From: Caryophanales bacterium UBA6865
GTDB lineage: Bacteria; Bacillota_I; Bacilli_A; RFN20; CAG-826
Assembly (NCBI GenBank): GCA_002449265.1
Contig: DKCV01000029.1
Coordinates: 29,535 to 93,534, forward strand
DNA: 64,000 nucleotides
Direction: 5' to 3'
The notes below the pieces were generated by a model. It saw only the letters and a program-made list of their open reading frames with translations, made no database searches and was not told the origin of the DNA. Made by a program: the position numbers and the translations under genes. Below, piece after piece: positions 42,080 through 50,583 of the stretch; positions within the stretch are counted from its first letter, which is position 1; each line of letters starts with the position of its first letter.

Positions 42080-42798
42080 AATTCATCTCCATAAGCGCTT
42101 AATAGACTGCTTGCTGCAATACTTGCGGTTTCCGCTCGAAGAATTCTTCGCCCTAAAGAAATTGCCTTAAAACCACTAGCGATGGCTTCTTTTGCTTCTT
42201 TTTCGCTAAATCCGCCTTCTGGTCCAACTAAGATAAAAATAGATTCTCCCTTTTTAATTTTTGGTAATTCTTTCCATAAAGAATCGCTATTCCCCGCTTC
42301 TGCTTCATAGGCAATGTAGCGATGATCGCTAGGCGTAGAAAGCAAAGAAGAAAAAGAAACGATAGGATGAACGCTAACCGCATTAATGCGTTTACTTTGT
42401 TCGCATGCCCCAAAAGCGATTTTTTGAAAACGGTCCAAGCGTTTTTGCTTCTCTTTCTCATCTTTTAATAAAACAATCGTGCGTTCGCTATAAAAAGGGA
42501 AGAATTCTTTAACGCCAAGCTCTGTTCCTTTCTGGATCACAAGTTCATCGTGACCGCCTTTTAATAAAGAAAAACCTAAATAAACATCAATACCGGTCTC
42601 ACGCTTTTCATCGACTTCTTCTAATAAATCGACTTCAAAAGGATCAAGGGAGCGAATCGAGGCTCGATATAGTTTCTCGTTAGTAACGATTTCAATCTTT
42701 TCTCCGATTCTAGCCCTTAAAACATAACGGAGATGAAAAAGAGAATCTTCGTTTAAAAATGGTTTTCCATCAATCCAATCGGCAAAAAAGCGATTCAT
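42076..42798 (-). CDS. rsmE: 16S rRNA (uracil(1498)-N3)-methyltransferase
   Basis: SPOUT methyltransferase for m3U1498. 240 residues with an N-terminal PUA-like domain (HLRYVLRARIGEKIEIV) and a C-terminal trefoil knot carrying ILVGPEGGFSEKEAKEA and ISLGRRILRAETASIAA. The neighbouring order dnaJ ... rsmE ... mtaB follows Bacilli, without prmA. It starts 1 nt inside the end of the preceding gene. Confidence 0.92.
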   Translation of the reverse strand: MNRFFADWIDGKPFLNEDSLFHLRYVLRARIGEKIEIVTNEKLYRASIRSLDPFEVDLLEEVDEKRETGIDVYLGFSLLKGGHDELVIQKGTELGVKEFFPFYSERTIVLLKDEKEKQKRLDRFQKIAFGACEQSKRINAVSVHPIVSFSSLLSTPSDHRYIAYEAEAGNSDSLWKELPKIKKGESIFILVGPEGGFSEKEAKEAIASGFKAISLGRRILRAETASIAASSLLSAYGDEL

Positions 42799-43232
42799 CA
42801 GCGGAGAAACTCCCCATTAGAATCTTTTAACGTATCGTCTTTATTTAAGAAAATCGCAGCAATCGCGAAAATGAATAATAAGCAAAAGAAAGGAATCAAA
42901 AACGCGAACACGTTATTTAAACAAGTATAGAAAAGAAGAAATCCTACACCTAAAATCAGAGCGATAGAAACCATTAAGATAAGGACACCTTTCTTATAAT
43001 TCCCAAGATAAAAATAAGGAGCTCCAAACATTCCTAATGTCGCCATTAGAATAACAGTTTTCTTCTTGGATTTGCTTTTATAAAGCTCATAATCCCCTTT
43101 AATCGGATCGACGAACTGCGTGATATCTTTTGTTTTATAATTCTCTTCAATCGGATTTTTTTCTCCGCAATAAGGACATATATCGGTGTCAAAGGAAGAA
43201 ATATTTCGGTGACAATACTTACATTTTGGCAT
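42798..43232 (-). CDS. Zinc-ribbon membrane protein
   Basis: A 144-residue protein with an N-terminal zinc ribbon (CKYCH and CPYCGEKNP, residues 4-25) and three hydrophobic segments in the C-terminal half (VILMATLGMFGAPYFYLG, GVLILMVSIALILGVGFLLF, FAFLIPFFCLLFIFAIAAIFL). The LGMFGAPYFYLGNYKKGV stretch resembles TM2-domain proteins. The ATG at 43232 is preferred because the -10 box lies upstream; the longer frame to 43328 runs through the promoter region. Function unknown. Confidence 0.75.
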   Translation of the reverse strand: MPKCKYCHRNISSFDTDICPYCGEKNPIEENYKTKDITQFVDPIKGDYELYKSKSKKKTVILMATLGMFGAPYFYLGNYKKGVLILMVSIALILGVGFLLFYTCLNNVFAFLIPFFCLLFIFAIAAIFLNKDDTLKDSNGEFLR

Positions 43233-43238
43233 ACTTAG

Positions 43239-43244
43239 ATAGTA
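43239..43244 (-). promoter_or_regulatory. -10 box for the zinc-ribbon gene
   Basis: TACTAT on the - strand, ending 6 nt before the ATG at 43232; an overlapping TATACT is 2 nt further up. No SD. Confidence 0.4.
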
Positions 43245-43309
43245 TAGCCGACTCTCCTCTACTTGAGAAAAGAAAAACGAAAAAATAATACGAAAATTAT
43301 TCAATACCC

Positions 43310-43329
43310 TTTGAAAATATATTTTCAAA
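43310..43329. promoter_or_regulatory. 20-bp perfect palindrome
   Basis: TTTGAAAATA and its exact complement TATTTTCAAA abut at 43319/43320. It lies in the 157-bp gap upstream of the zinc-ribbon gene, about 65 bp before its -10 box. It looks like an operator for a dimeric regulator; no T-run makes a terminator unlikely. Confidence 0.4.
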
Positions 43330-43389
43330 CCAAAGAATTTCCTCTCGAAAAAAGGAAGAAAAAGAGATTTGAAACAAGGGAGAGTTACC

Positions 43390-44079
43390 CTAAAAAAGAG
43401 AAATGACTTCTATTAAGTCTTTCACCACGTAATCGATAGGAAGATTAATCTCCGAAATATCCTTTTTGTTATAAAAGCAAGTCTTTAATCGATAATTAAT
43501 CCCGCCTTGCATATCACTCGATAAAGAATCCCCGATGATACAGCTATCCTTTGGCAATATTTTATTTGCTCGACCTAAATTTATCTCTTCATAAGCTTTC
43601 TTAAAGAAAGAAACGGAAGGTTTAGAATATCCGATCTTTTCAGAAATAAAGAAATAGGAAAAATAGTGATCCAGCTTGGCTAAAGAAAGTCGATGCATTT
43701 GCTGCTCATAGGGACCGTTGCTCGCGGCGGCTAAAAGATATTTTTTGCTTAAATAATCTAGCATTTCCTTCGCGTGATTTTCAATAATCGCACTTTCGTT
43801 TAACTCCTTTCGATAATAAGTTTCAAATTCTTCTCCAGGAAAAGAAATACCTAAAGCGTCAAAAAATCGTTGAAATCGAATCTTTTTTATCATTTCAAAA
43901 CTCAGCTCCCCTTTTTCTAATTTCGCCCATAAAATGCCATTTTCTTTATGAAAAACATCAATCATTTTCTTATCAAATGAAGGCAAAGAGAAATACTGAA
44001 AGCCATTTTTTAAAGCTTGTTCGGTAAAAGCGTCAAAGTTAAGCAAAGTGTTATCAATATCAATGAAAAACAATTTCAT
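43390..44079 (-). CDS. HAD-family hydrolase, YjjG-like nucleotidase
   Basis: A 229-residue HAD protein with motif I LFFIDIDNTLLNFD, a helical cap domain (C1), motif II AAASNGPYEQQ, Lys in IGYSKPSVSFF and motif III CIIGDSLSSDMQGGI. The pattern resembles YjjG-type 5'-nucleotidases; the substrate cannot be read from the sequence. The ATG at 44079 is chosen because an extended TGATATAAT -10 lies 7 nt upstream. It follows the dnaJ terminator. Confidence 0.8.
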   Translation of the reverse strand: MKLFFIDIDNTLLNFDAFTEQALKNGFQYFSLPSFDKKMIDVFHKENGILWAKLEKGELSFEMIKKIRFQRFFDALGISFPGEEFETYYRKELNESAIIENHAKEMLDYLSKKYLLAAASNGPYEQQMHRLSLAKLDHYFSYFFISEKIGYSKPSVSFFKKAYEEINLGRANKILPKDSCIIGDSLSSDMQGGINYRLKTCFYNKKDISEINLPIDYVVKDLIEVISLF

Positions 44080-44086
44080 GCGGGGA

Positions 44087-44092
44087 ATTATA
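44087..44092 (-). promoter_or_regulatory. -10 box for the HAD hydrolase gene
   Basis: TGA then TATAAT on the - strand, 7 nt before the ATG at 44079. No SD. Confidence 0.5.
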
Positions 44093-44112
44093 TCATTAAC
44101 GGATGAAATAAG

Positions 44113-44147
44113 AAAAAGACCACTCCTAGATTTCTCTAAGAGTAGTC
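44113..44147 (-). terminator. Terminator of the hrcA-grpE-dnaK-dnaJ operon
   Basis: On the - strand a 13-bp stem (44147-44135 with 44130-44118, including three G-T pairs) with a 4-nt loop, then TTTTT. It lies 11 nt after the dnaJ stop. Confidence 0.88.
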
Positions 44148-44157
44148 TCCTCACGAT

Positions 44158-45303
44158 TTAAGATTTTTTGAACGGATTCCACTTAAACCCTTTTTTCTTA
44201 TTATTTTCTTCCGCTTGGAATTGCTTCAGGAGTTCTTTTTGGGTATCGGTCAAGTCTTTTGGTGTCTTCACTTTGATATGGAGATATTGGTCGCCAGGTT
44301 TACCGGTTCTTAAATCTTTAATGCCACGACCGCGGAGCTTCAAAATATCATCAGGCTCGGTCCCAGCAGGAATCGTGACCGTTACTGGACTATAAACCGT
44401 ATCAACGTCCACCTTCGCGCCAAGCGCGCAATCAACAAAACTTAATTCTAAATTAAGATGCACGTCATTCCCGTCGCGGGTGAATTTATCGTCTGGCTTA
44501 ATTTGGACTTCAACATACAAATCGCCACTTGGTCCACCATTTATGCCACGTCCACCTTTTCCAGCAACGCGAATTTGTTGCCCGTTATTGATACCAGAAG
44601 GAATATTGACTTCTAAATCGCGATGAATGCGAGTATAGCCAGCGCCATTACAAAGATGGCACTTGTTCTTGATGATTTTTCCTGTGCCATGGCAGCGTGG
44701 GCAGCTAGATTGACCTTCCATAATGCCAAATAAGGTTTGTTGGCGTGTTCTAATAACGCCACTTCCTCCGCAATCTGGACAAGTTACAAAATCGTCTGGA
44801 GATTCAGCGCCTGTCCCATGGCAGTGCTCACAAGGCTCATCGTAAGTGACAGGAATTGTGACTTTGCGGCCGTTAACCGCATCCATGAAAGAAATTTTGA
44901 TCCGGTAAAGAGCGTCGTCCCCCTTCCTAGGACCGCTACTTGTGCGGCCTCTAGAAGATGCCCCTCCCCCAAAAAAGCTTTGGAAGATATCATTCAAATC
45001 AACGTCGCCAAACCCTTGAGACGAGAATCCTTCACTAGAGAAGGGGTTGCCCGCTCCACCCATAGAAGATCCTTGCTCGAAAGCAGCGAAACCAAATTGA
45101 TCGTACTGTTTACGTTTATTGTCGTCATAAAGAACGTCATAAGCTTCTTGTACTTCTTTGAATTTCTCTGGGGCGTCTGGAGAATGGTTTAAATCAGGGT
45201 GATATTGTTTTGCTAATTTACGATATGCGCTTTTGATTTCGTCTTTTGTGGCGTTTTTGCTCACGCCCAAGACCTCATAATAATCGCGTTTTTGACTAGC
45301 CAT
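44158..45303 (-). CDS. dnaJ: Chaperone DnaJ
   Basis: Hsp40 co-chaperone of DnaK, 381 residues. J domain with YHPDLNHSPDA (HPD), a Gly/Phe-rich linker (SSEGFSSQGFGDVD), four CxxCxGxG zinc repeats (CEHCHGTG, CPDCGGSG, CPRCHGTG, CHLCNGAG) and the C-terminal substrate-binding domains. The SD is AAAGGAGGG. It follows dnaK after a 75-bp gap holding a stable hairpin. Confidence 0.96.
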   Translation of the reverse strand: MASQKRDYYEVLGVSKNATKDEIKSAYRKLAKQYHPDLNHSPDAPEKFKEVQEAYDVLYDDNKRKQYDQFGFAAFEQGSSMGGAGNPFSSEGFSSQGFGDVDLNDIFQSFFGGGASSRGRTSSGPRKGDDALYRIKISFMDAVNGRKVTIPVTYDEPCEHCHGTGAESPDDFVTCPDCGGSGVIRTRQQTLFGIMEGQSSCPRCHGTGKIIKNKCHLCNGAGYTRIHRDLEVNIPSGINNGQQIRVAGKGGRGINGGPSGDLYVEVQIKPDDKFTRDGNDVHLNLELSFVDCALGAKVDVDTVYSPVTVTIPAGTEPDDILKLRGRGIKDLRTGKPGDQYLHIKVKTPKDLTDTQKELLKQFQAEENNKKKGFKWNPFKKS

Positions 45304-45329
45304 AAGACCCTCCTTTCAAAAGGAATTAA

Positions 45330-45352
45330 GGCGCCTCCTATTGGGAAGCGCC
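45330..45352 (-). other. Hairpin between dnaK and dnaJ
   Basis: GGCGCTTCC and GGAGGCGCC on the - strand pair over 9 bp (one T-G) with a 5-nt loop. TTAATT follows, not a T-run. It may reduce readthrough to dnaJ or protect the dnaK mRNA end. Confidence 0.5.
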
Positions 45353-45378
45353 AGAATCAAATCGATTCGAAGCTACGA

Positions 45379-47214
45379 TTAAGCTTTTTTGTCAGTGAAG
45401 TCAGCGTCGACAACGTCGTCTGGTCCTTCACTACCTTCTTTTTTCTCGCTAGAAGCGTTAGTAGCGTCACTTGCATTAGTGCCATTAGCTTGAGAATAAG
45501 CTTGAGCAGCGGCGTCTTCAAGATGACCAACAATCTCACGAAGTTTATCGATATCGTTAGCTTGGATAGCGCCTTGCGCTTCATCACGGAGCTTGGTGAG
45601 TTGCTCTTTTTGTTCGGCACTCATCTTGTCGCCACTATCGACTAAGGTTTGATTGATTTGATCAACATAGCTTTGGGCTTTGTTTTTCACCTCAATGTCG
45701 CCTTTGCGTTTCTCATCCGCGGCTTTATTCTCTTCCGCTTCGTGAATCATACGGTCAATATCTTCTTTGGATAAGCCATTGCTTCCGCTAATGGTGATAT
45801 CGCTAGCTTGATTGGTATCAAGATCCTTCGCGCTCACTTTCACGATGCCGTTAACATCGATATTGAAGGTGACTTCAATACGAGGTTGGCCGCGACGTGC
45901 TGGTTTGATGCCGGAGAGTTGGAAGTGCCCAAGTAGCTTATTATCATGAGCCATTGGACGTTCGCCTTGATAAACCATGATGTCGACTGCTGGTTGATTG
46001 TCTTCAGCAGTAGAGAAGATTTGGCTCTTCGTGGTTGGAATCGTAGTGTTTCTTGGAATGAGAGGAGTCATAACGCCGCCGAGGGTTTCGATGCCCAAGG
46101 TAAGCGGAGTAACGTCTAGAAGGACAACATCCTTAACGTCTCCTGCGATAACACCGCCTTGAATGGCTGCGCCAATTGAGACAGCTTCATCTGGGTTAAC
46201 ACTCATATTTGGCTTATGGCCAGTAACTTTTTCGACCATTTCTTGAACCGCTGGCATACGGATGGATCCACCAATAAGAAGGACATCGCCTAAATCGCTA
46301 TAAGTGAGGCCAGCATCTTTTAAGGCTTTCTCCATTGGCCCTTTGCAGCGCTCAAGCAAATTGCGGGTTAAATCTTGGAATTTAGCTCTCGTGAGTTTGC
46401 CTTCGTAGCTAATAGGGCCATTCTTCCCCATGCCAATGAATGGAAGAGAAATTGTGGTTTCAAGTGAGCTAGAGAGTTCGATCTTGGCTTTTTCAGCCGC
46501 ATCGAGGAAACGCTGTTGTGCCATCTTGTCGTTTAGATCGACGCCAGATTCAATTTGAATTTGGGCGTGAATCCAATCAGCAACGGCTTTATCCCAGTCA
46601 TCGCCGCCGAGTTCGGTATCGCCGCTTGTGGATAAAACTTGGAAGGTGCCATCACCGATATCTAGAATTGAGACATCGAAGGTGCCGCCGCCTAAATCAA
46701 AGACAAGCACTTTTTCACTCTTGTTATTATCTAGACCGTACGCTAAGCAAGAAGCGGTTGGTTCGTTAATAATACGAACGACATCGAGCCCTGCAATCGT
46801 TCCGGCATCTTTGGTCGCTTGACGCTGAGCATCATTAAAGTAAGCAGGAACCGTAATAACGGCTTTCTTGACTTCTTGTCCGATGGATTTCTCAGCATAG
46901 GCTTTCATATAAGCAAGCACTTTCGCGCTGATTTCTTGAGGAGTGAAATCCTTATTAATGCAGCCAATATGGAATTTATAAGAAGATCCCATCTTACGTT
47001 TTGCGCTTCTAACGGTGTCGGGGTTAGTAATCATTTGACGCTTTGCAGCATTACCGACGATTTCTTCACCGCTTCCTTTAAAAGCAACGACGGAAGGGGT
47101 CGTATTGGTTCCTTCTGGGTTTGGGATGACTTTGACTTTTCCATCCCCTTGAACATAACTAATAACGCTATTGGTTGTTCCTAAGTCAATACCTACGATA
47201 ATTTCCTTTGCCAT
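45379..47214 (-). CDS. dnaK: Chaperone DnaK (Hsp70)
   Basis: Hsp70 chaperone, 611 residues. ATPase domain with IVGIDLGTTNSVISYVQG, VFDLGGGTFDVSILDIG and LLIGGSIRMPAVQEMVE, the linker VVLLDVTPLTLGIETLGG, the substrate-binding domain and the helical lid, ending in a flexible, acidic tail. The deletion in the N-lobe typical of Gram-positive DnaK is consistent with its length. SD AAGGAGG. It is the third gene of the CIRCE-controlled operon. Confidence 0.97.
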   Translation of the reverse strand: MAKEIIVGIDLGTTNSVISYVQGDGKVKVIPNPEGTNTTPSVVAFKGSGEEIVGNAAKRQMITNPDTVRSAKRKMGSSYKFHIGCINKDFTPQEISAKVLAYMKAYAEKSIGQEVKKAVITVPAYFNDAQRQATKDAGTIAGLDVVRIINEPTASCLAYGLDNNKSEKVLVFDLGGGTFDVSILDIGDGTFQVLSTSGDTELGGDDWDKAVADWIHAQIQIESGVDLNDKMAQQRFLDAAEKAKIELSSSLETTISLPFIGMGKNGPISYEGKLTRAKFQDLTRNLLERCKGPMEKALKDAGLTYSDLGDVLLIGGSIRMPAVQEMVEKVTGHKPNMSVNPDEAVSIGAAIQGGVIAGDVKDVVLLDVTPLTLGIETLGGVMTPLIPRNTTIPTTKSQIFSTAEDNQPAVDIMVYQGERPMAHDNKLLGHFQLSGIKPARRGQPRIEVTFNIDVNGIVKVSAKDLDTNQASDITISGSNGLSKEDIDRMIHEAEENKAADEKRKGDIEVKNKAQSYVDQINQTLVDSGDKMSAEQKEQLTKLRDEAQGAIQANDIDKLREIVGHLEDAAAQAYSQANGTNASDATNASSEKKEGSEGPDDVVDADFTDKKA

Positions 47215-47227
47215 AATAATTTCCTCC

Positions 47228-47821
47228 TTAGGCTTTATTAGCCTCTTTCTTTTCTTCTTTTTCGTCTTTCTTTTCCGCCTTTTTGGTAACGCTTACCATG
47301 GCTGGGCGGATAAGCCTATCCTTTAAGTAGTAACCTTTTTGGTGAATGGCCGCTACTTTATTGGGTTCATCTTCAGTTTCGACGGTATCGATCGCATGCA
47401 TGAACATCGGATCGAACTCGTCACCGACTTTAACCGCCGCCTCTTTAACGCCTTCATTGACGAGAGCGTTGACGAGTTGGTTATAGATATAGCTGAATCC
47501 GGTTTGGTAATTCTTTGCCTCTTCGCTATTGGCTTTCGCACCAAGAGCGATATAGAAGTTATCAAGCACGGGAATGATTTCATCTAGGAATCCTTCTGCG
47601 CGATACTTAATGGCTTCCGCATGATCTTTCTCCAAGTCTTTTCGCAAATTGGCTAAGTCGGCATAAGCCCTATAATATTCGTTCTTCCACTTTTGGCTTT
47701 CTTCTTTTTCCTTAGAAAGATTTTCTTTTAGAAGTGTCAGTTCGTCTTTTTCTCCTTTCACTTCTTCTTTGTGGTCGGCGAATTCTTCTTCGTCTCGCTT
47801 TTTGTCTTTTTCTTCGGACAT
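47228..47821 (-). CDS. grpE: Nucleotide exchange factor GrpE
   Basis: ADP-release factor for DnaK, 197 residues. A Lys/Glu-rich N-terminal coiled coil is followed by YRAYADLANLRKDLEKD and the C-terminal beta domain with AIHQKGYYLKDRLIRPAMVSV. SD AAAGGAG (47829-47835) 7 nt before the ATG fixes the start. This means the first 64 nt overlap the end of hrcA in another frame. Confidence 0.94.
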   Translation of the reverse strand: MSEEKDKKRDEEEFADHKEEVKGEKDELTLLKENLSKEKEESQKWKNEYYRAYADLANLRKDLEKDHAEAIKYRAEGFLDEIIPVLDNFYIALGAKANSEEAKNYQTGFSYIYNQLVNALVNEGVKEAAVKVGDEFDPMFMHAIDTVETEDEPNKVAAIHQKGYYLKDRLIRPAMVSVTKKAEKKDEKEEKKEANKA

Positions 47822-48840
47822 GGCGTCTCTCCTTTCTTATTCGGCATGAAGTAATCATCAATGGCGTCCGCGAAGTATTTGAGCGTCGTCATGACTTTTT
47901 CGTAATCCATTCGGGTTGGTCCAAGGACCGTAAGAGAAGGATTGCCAGGGAGATTTAAGCCGCAACTAACAACCGCAACATCCCCGATTCCATCTTCTTT
48001 GCCAATATGGACCTTCACGCCACTTTCGATATTCTTCCCGCCTGTTACTGCTGCGCGGAAGGCTTTCGGGTCCTCGAGAAACTCAAGGAGCTTACGTAGC
48101 TTTTCGGCATTACTAGCAAACTCAGGCTGGTTGAACAAGGCATCTTTTCCATAAAGCTGGATCCGTTCCCCCGTGAATTTCACGAAAGCACCTAGAAGCG
48201 CTTCATAGACTGCTTTCTCCCCTACGTAATAGTCTTTGAGAGCGGGTTTCATCGCCTCCATTTTCGGGACAATCTCGCTGATTGGAGTTCCGACTAGACG
48301 GTCATTTAAATCCTTGACCATCTTTTGTACTTCCGAAATCGAGAGAGAATCCTCCACAATGAAGGTTTTGTTTTCGACGTAACCTTTATCCGTTACGAAC
48401 ACCGCTGTCGCGCTATTGCTCGATAGAGGGATAAGCTGCACCGAGGCTAGCGATTCTTCATTACTTGTTGGACCGAGGACCACCGAAGCCAAATTCGTCA
48501 TATGGGAGAGAATTTCGCAACTCTCTTTCATAACCTCTTCAATGGACTTGGTTTTCTCGCTTAGCACGTTGCTGAGGGCATATTTAATATGATCATCAAC
48601 GGTCGTGTCACGAAGATTGCTCACGTAATACTCGTAACCTTTTTTCGAAGGGATTCTTCCACTGGAAATGTGGGTCTTCTCGAGCATTCCATCTTTTTCA
48701 AGGGCGTTCATCTCATTGCGGATGGTCGCGCTTGAACAATCAAGATGATATGTCTCTAGAAGCGTCTTCGAGCCAACAGGCTCAGCCGTTCGAATGAAGC
48801 ATTCCACGATTAGTTTGAGTATTTCATCACGTCTAGTCAT
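47758..48840 (-). CDS. hrcA: Heat-inducible transcription repressor HrcA
   Basis: Represses heat-shock genes by binding CIRCE; GroE keeps it active. 360 residues: N-terminal winged helix (RRDEILKLIVECFIRTAEPVGSKTLLE, SSATIRNEMNALEKDGMLEKTHISSGRIPS) and a C-terminal GAF-like domain. A Lys/Thr-rich tail of about 20 residues extends past the usual end and is coded by the stretch that also encodes the GrpE start. The ATG at 48840 has AAAGGAG 7 nt upstream. Two CIRCE elements lie at its promoter. Confidence 0.94.
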   Translation of the reverse strand: MTRRDEILKLIVECFIRTAEPVGSKTLLETYHLDCSSATIRNEMNALEKDGMLEKTHISSGRIPSKKGYEYYVSNLRDTTVDDHIKYALSNVLSEKTKSIEEVMKESCEILSHMTNLASVVLGPTSNEESLASVQLIPLSSNSATAVFVTDKGYVENKTFIVEDSLSISEVQKMVKDLNDRLVGTPISEIVPKMEAMKPALKDYYVGEKAVYEALLGAFVKFTGERIQLYGKDALFNQPEFASNAEKLRKLLEFLEDPKAFRAAVTGGKNIESGVKVHIGKEDGIGDVAVVSCGLNLPGNPSLTVLGPTRMDYEKVMTTLKYFADAIDDYFMPNKKGETPCPKKKTKSETKKNSPTTKKK

Positions 48841-48857
48841 TTCGTTTCTCCTTTCGA

Positions 48858-48884
48858 TTAGCAATCGCACCTTTTGGGTGCTAA
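48858..48884 (-). promoter_or_regulatory. CIRCE operator 2 (downstream copy)
   Basis: TTAGCACCC, 9 nt, GATTGCTAA; each arm matches the CIRCE consensus TTAGCACTC-N9-GAGTGCTAA at 8 of 9 positions. It lies across the predicted transcription start of hrcA and ends 18 nt before the ATG. Confidence 0.75.
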
Positions 48885-48889
48885 GCAAC

Positions 48890-48917
48890 ATTATAGGTGC
48901 GGTTTTAGCACTGTCAA
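48890..48917 (-). promoter_or_regulatory. Promoter of the hrcA operon
   Basis: Consensus TTGACA (48917-48912) and TATAAT (48895-48890) on the - strand with a 16-nt spacer. The -35 is inside CIRCE 1 and the start region inside CIRCE 2. Confidence 0.8.
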
Positions 48918-48931
48918 CCTTATAGTGCTAA
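48905..48931 (-). promoter_or_regulatory. CIRCE operator 1 (upstream copy)
   Basis: TTAGCACTA, 9 nt, CAGTGCTAA; the outer 8 bp of each arm match CIRCE perfectly and only the innermost base pair is changed. It covers the -35 of the hrcA promoter. Confidence 0.88.
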
Positions 48932-49074
48932 AAAATGAAAATCCAATGGTTTATTTTCTCTTTGCCGTGCTTTTTTATCATAAAAAGGCCAGGCAGCCAT
49001 CGTTTAGCGACTAGCCTTATATTGATAATATCTTTCTAATATCCCTCCATGAGTTTGGATCAGAATAAAACAAA

Positions 49075-50160
49075 TCAAGGAAACAACGTTAGCAAGATTC
49101 TATCGAGTAAAAGAATTCCTTGGTCCGTTGGTTTAATCCGATTTTCTTTTAAAGTAAGTAAACCTTTTTTTACTAAATCAGCGAATTCTTTTTCATAATG
49201 AGAAAAGAAAGAGAAACCAAAATGAGTCTCAAAATCATCTAAGGAAAAACCTTCTTCTAACCGCAAATTGGTCAAAAAATAATATTCTAAGTCGTCCTTA
49301 GGAAGAACTTTTTCTTCGCTCGCGCGAAATTGCCCCTTTAAGTATTTGCTAAAATTTTTCGTGTTGGTGTAACGAACGTCATCCACATAGCCACTTGCCC
49401 CTAAGCCAACCGCGTCATAATGTTCATCTTTCCAATAAGTCAAATTGTGCTTACACTCGTAGCCTTTTAAAGCGAAATTGCTCACTTCATAACGGTCATA
49501 GCCTTTTTCCCGTAAGGAAGAAAGAATCAGTTCGTACTCCTTTGCCGCGATTTCTTGATCCGCTTCTTTATAACCTTTTAGGTAAAATAAGGTTCCAGGA
49601 GAAATCGTTAAACTGTAGGCGCTATAATGAGGGACATTTAAAGCAATGAGGTTATGAATATCTTCTTTAAGTTCTTCCTCGGTTTCATTCGGGAGTCCAT
49701 AAATTAAATCCACATTTATGTTATTGATTTTATGGTCTTTAGCGCGATTTACCGCATCAACGACATCGCGATAAGAATGCGTGCGTTTCATAGTAGACAA
49801 TAAGCGAGAGATACTGCTTTCCATTCCGATTGAAATACGATTGACGCCATATTTAAGGCATAAATCCAACTTTTCATCGCTTAAGGAGTCAGGATTGGCC
49901 TCGATGCTGAATTCGGTATTTTCTTTGCGAAAATGAGAGAGCTTATTTAGCAAACGGTCAAAGGCTTTTATCGGTAAAGAAGTTGGCGTCCCTCCCCCAA
50001 CATAAATCGTATCGTAAGTTAAAGAAGAAAAAGGCTCGAGTTCTAAAAAGAGGGCCGATAAATAAGAAAACGCCCATTCCTCATTGAGCGTGACTTTTGG
50101 AAAATCGCAATAGGCGCAAATGGATTTGCAAAACGGGATATGGACGTATAGCGATGACAT
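49075..50160 (-). CDS. hemW: HemW-type radical SAM protein
   Basis: A 361-residue radical-SAM protein annotated in most genomes as oxygen-independent coproporphyrinogen oxidase; HemW itself is a heme-binding protein. SAM motif HIPFCKSICAYCDF lies at residues 7-20, with IYVGGGTPTSL and FSIEANPDSL. The Cys after CxxxCxxC that marks true HemN is Asp here, as in HemW. Placement between lepA and hrcA matches Bacilli. It overlaps the preceding membrane-protein gene by 1 nt (TAATG). Confidence 0.88.
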   Translation of the reverse strand: MSSLYVHIPFCKSICAYCDFPKVTLNEEWAFSYLSALFLELEPFSSLTYDTIYVGGGTPTSLPIKAFDRLLNKLSHFRKENTEFSIEANPDSLSDEKLDLCLKYGVNRISIGMESSISRLLSTMKRTHSYRDVVDAVNRAKDHKINNINVDLIYGLPNETEEELKEDIHNLIALNVPHYSAYSLTISPGTLFYLKGYKEADQEIAAKEYELILSSLREKGYDRYEVSNFALKGYECKHNLTYWKDEHYDAVGLGASGYVDDVRYTNTKNFSKYLKGQFRASEEKVLPKDDLEYYFLTNLRLEEGFSLDDFETHFGFSFFSHYEKEFADLVKKGLLTLKENRIKPTDQGILLLDRILLTLFP

Positions 50161-50570
50161 TATTTTTTGTCGTCCTTAGGAAGAGACAAATCGCGGGAAG
50201 AAATCGCTTCTTCTTCGGGGTGATTTTTCGCATATTCTTCCATTTGGCGCTGAAAATCTTCATCCGCTTCAACCGTGACACGGTGAGATTCATAATCTGC
50301 AGCTTCGGAATTCAATGGTTTTTCTTTGACGATTTCGCGGGCTTCTTTCTTTACCTCTTCCAAATTTTTGTTTTCCTCGTCCATTGGAACGGTAAGACGC
50401 TCGACTTCTTCTTTGGCGATTTCTTCGTCTGTTTTTGGCTTTTCAATCGTTTTAAAATGCGGCGAATAGCGGCGAATCAAAATAACCGCGACGACAATCG
50501 CACCAAAAACGAGCAATAAAATCAAAATCAATAGCCAAGGGTTTTCGGTCAAAAAGTCATAGACAAACAT
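50160..50570 (-). CDS. Single-pass membrane protein, function unknown
   Basis: A 136-residue protein with one N-terminal transmembrane helix (about residues 12-33, WLLILILLLVFGAIVVAVIL) and a long, highly charged cytoplasmic tail rich in Glu and Lys, likely disordered or helical. It is joined to hemW by a TAATG overlap and lies 13 nt after the Fic-like gene, so the three form one unit. No family recognised. Confidence 0.7.
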   Translation of the reverse strand: MFVYDFLTENPWLLILILLLVFGAIVVAVILIRRYSPHFKTIEKPKTDEEIAKEEVERLTVPMDEENKNLEEVKKEAREIVKEKPLNSEAADYESHRVTVEADEDFQRQMEEYAKNHPEEEAISSRDLSLPKDDKK

Positions 50571-50583
50571 AATTCATTCTCCT

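Noticed and set aside
48961..49060. Terminator after hemW
   Set aside because: An AAGGC/GCCTT pairing before TTTTT exists on the - strand, but the stem has a large uneven internal loop, so I did not list it.
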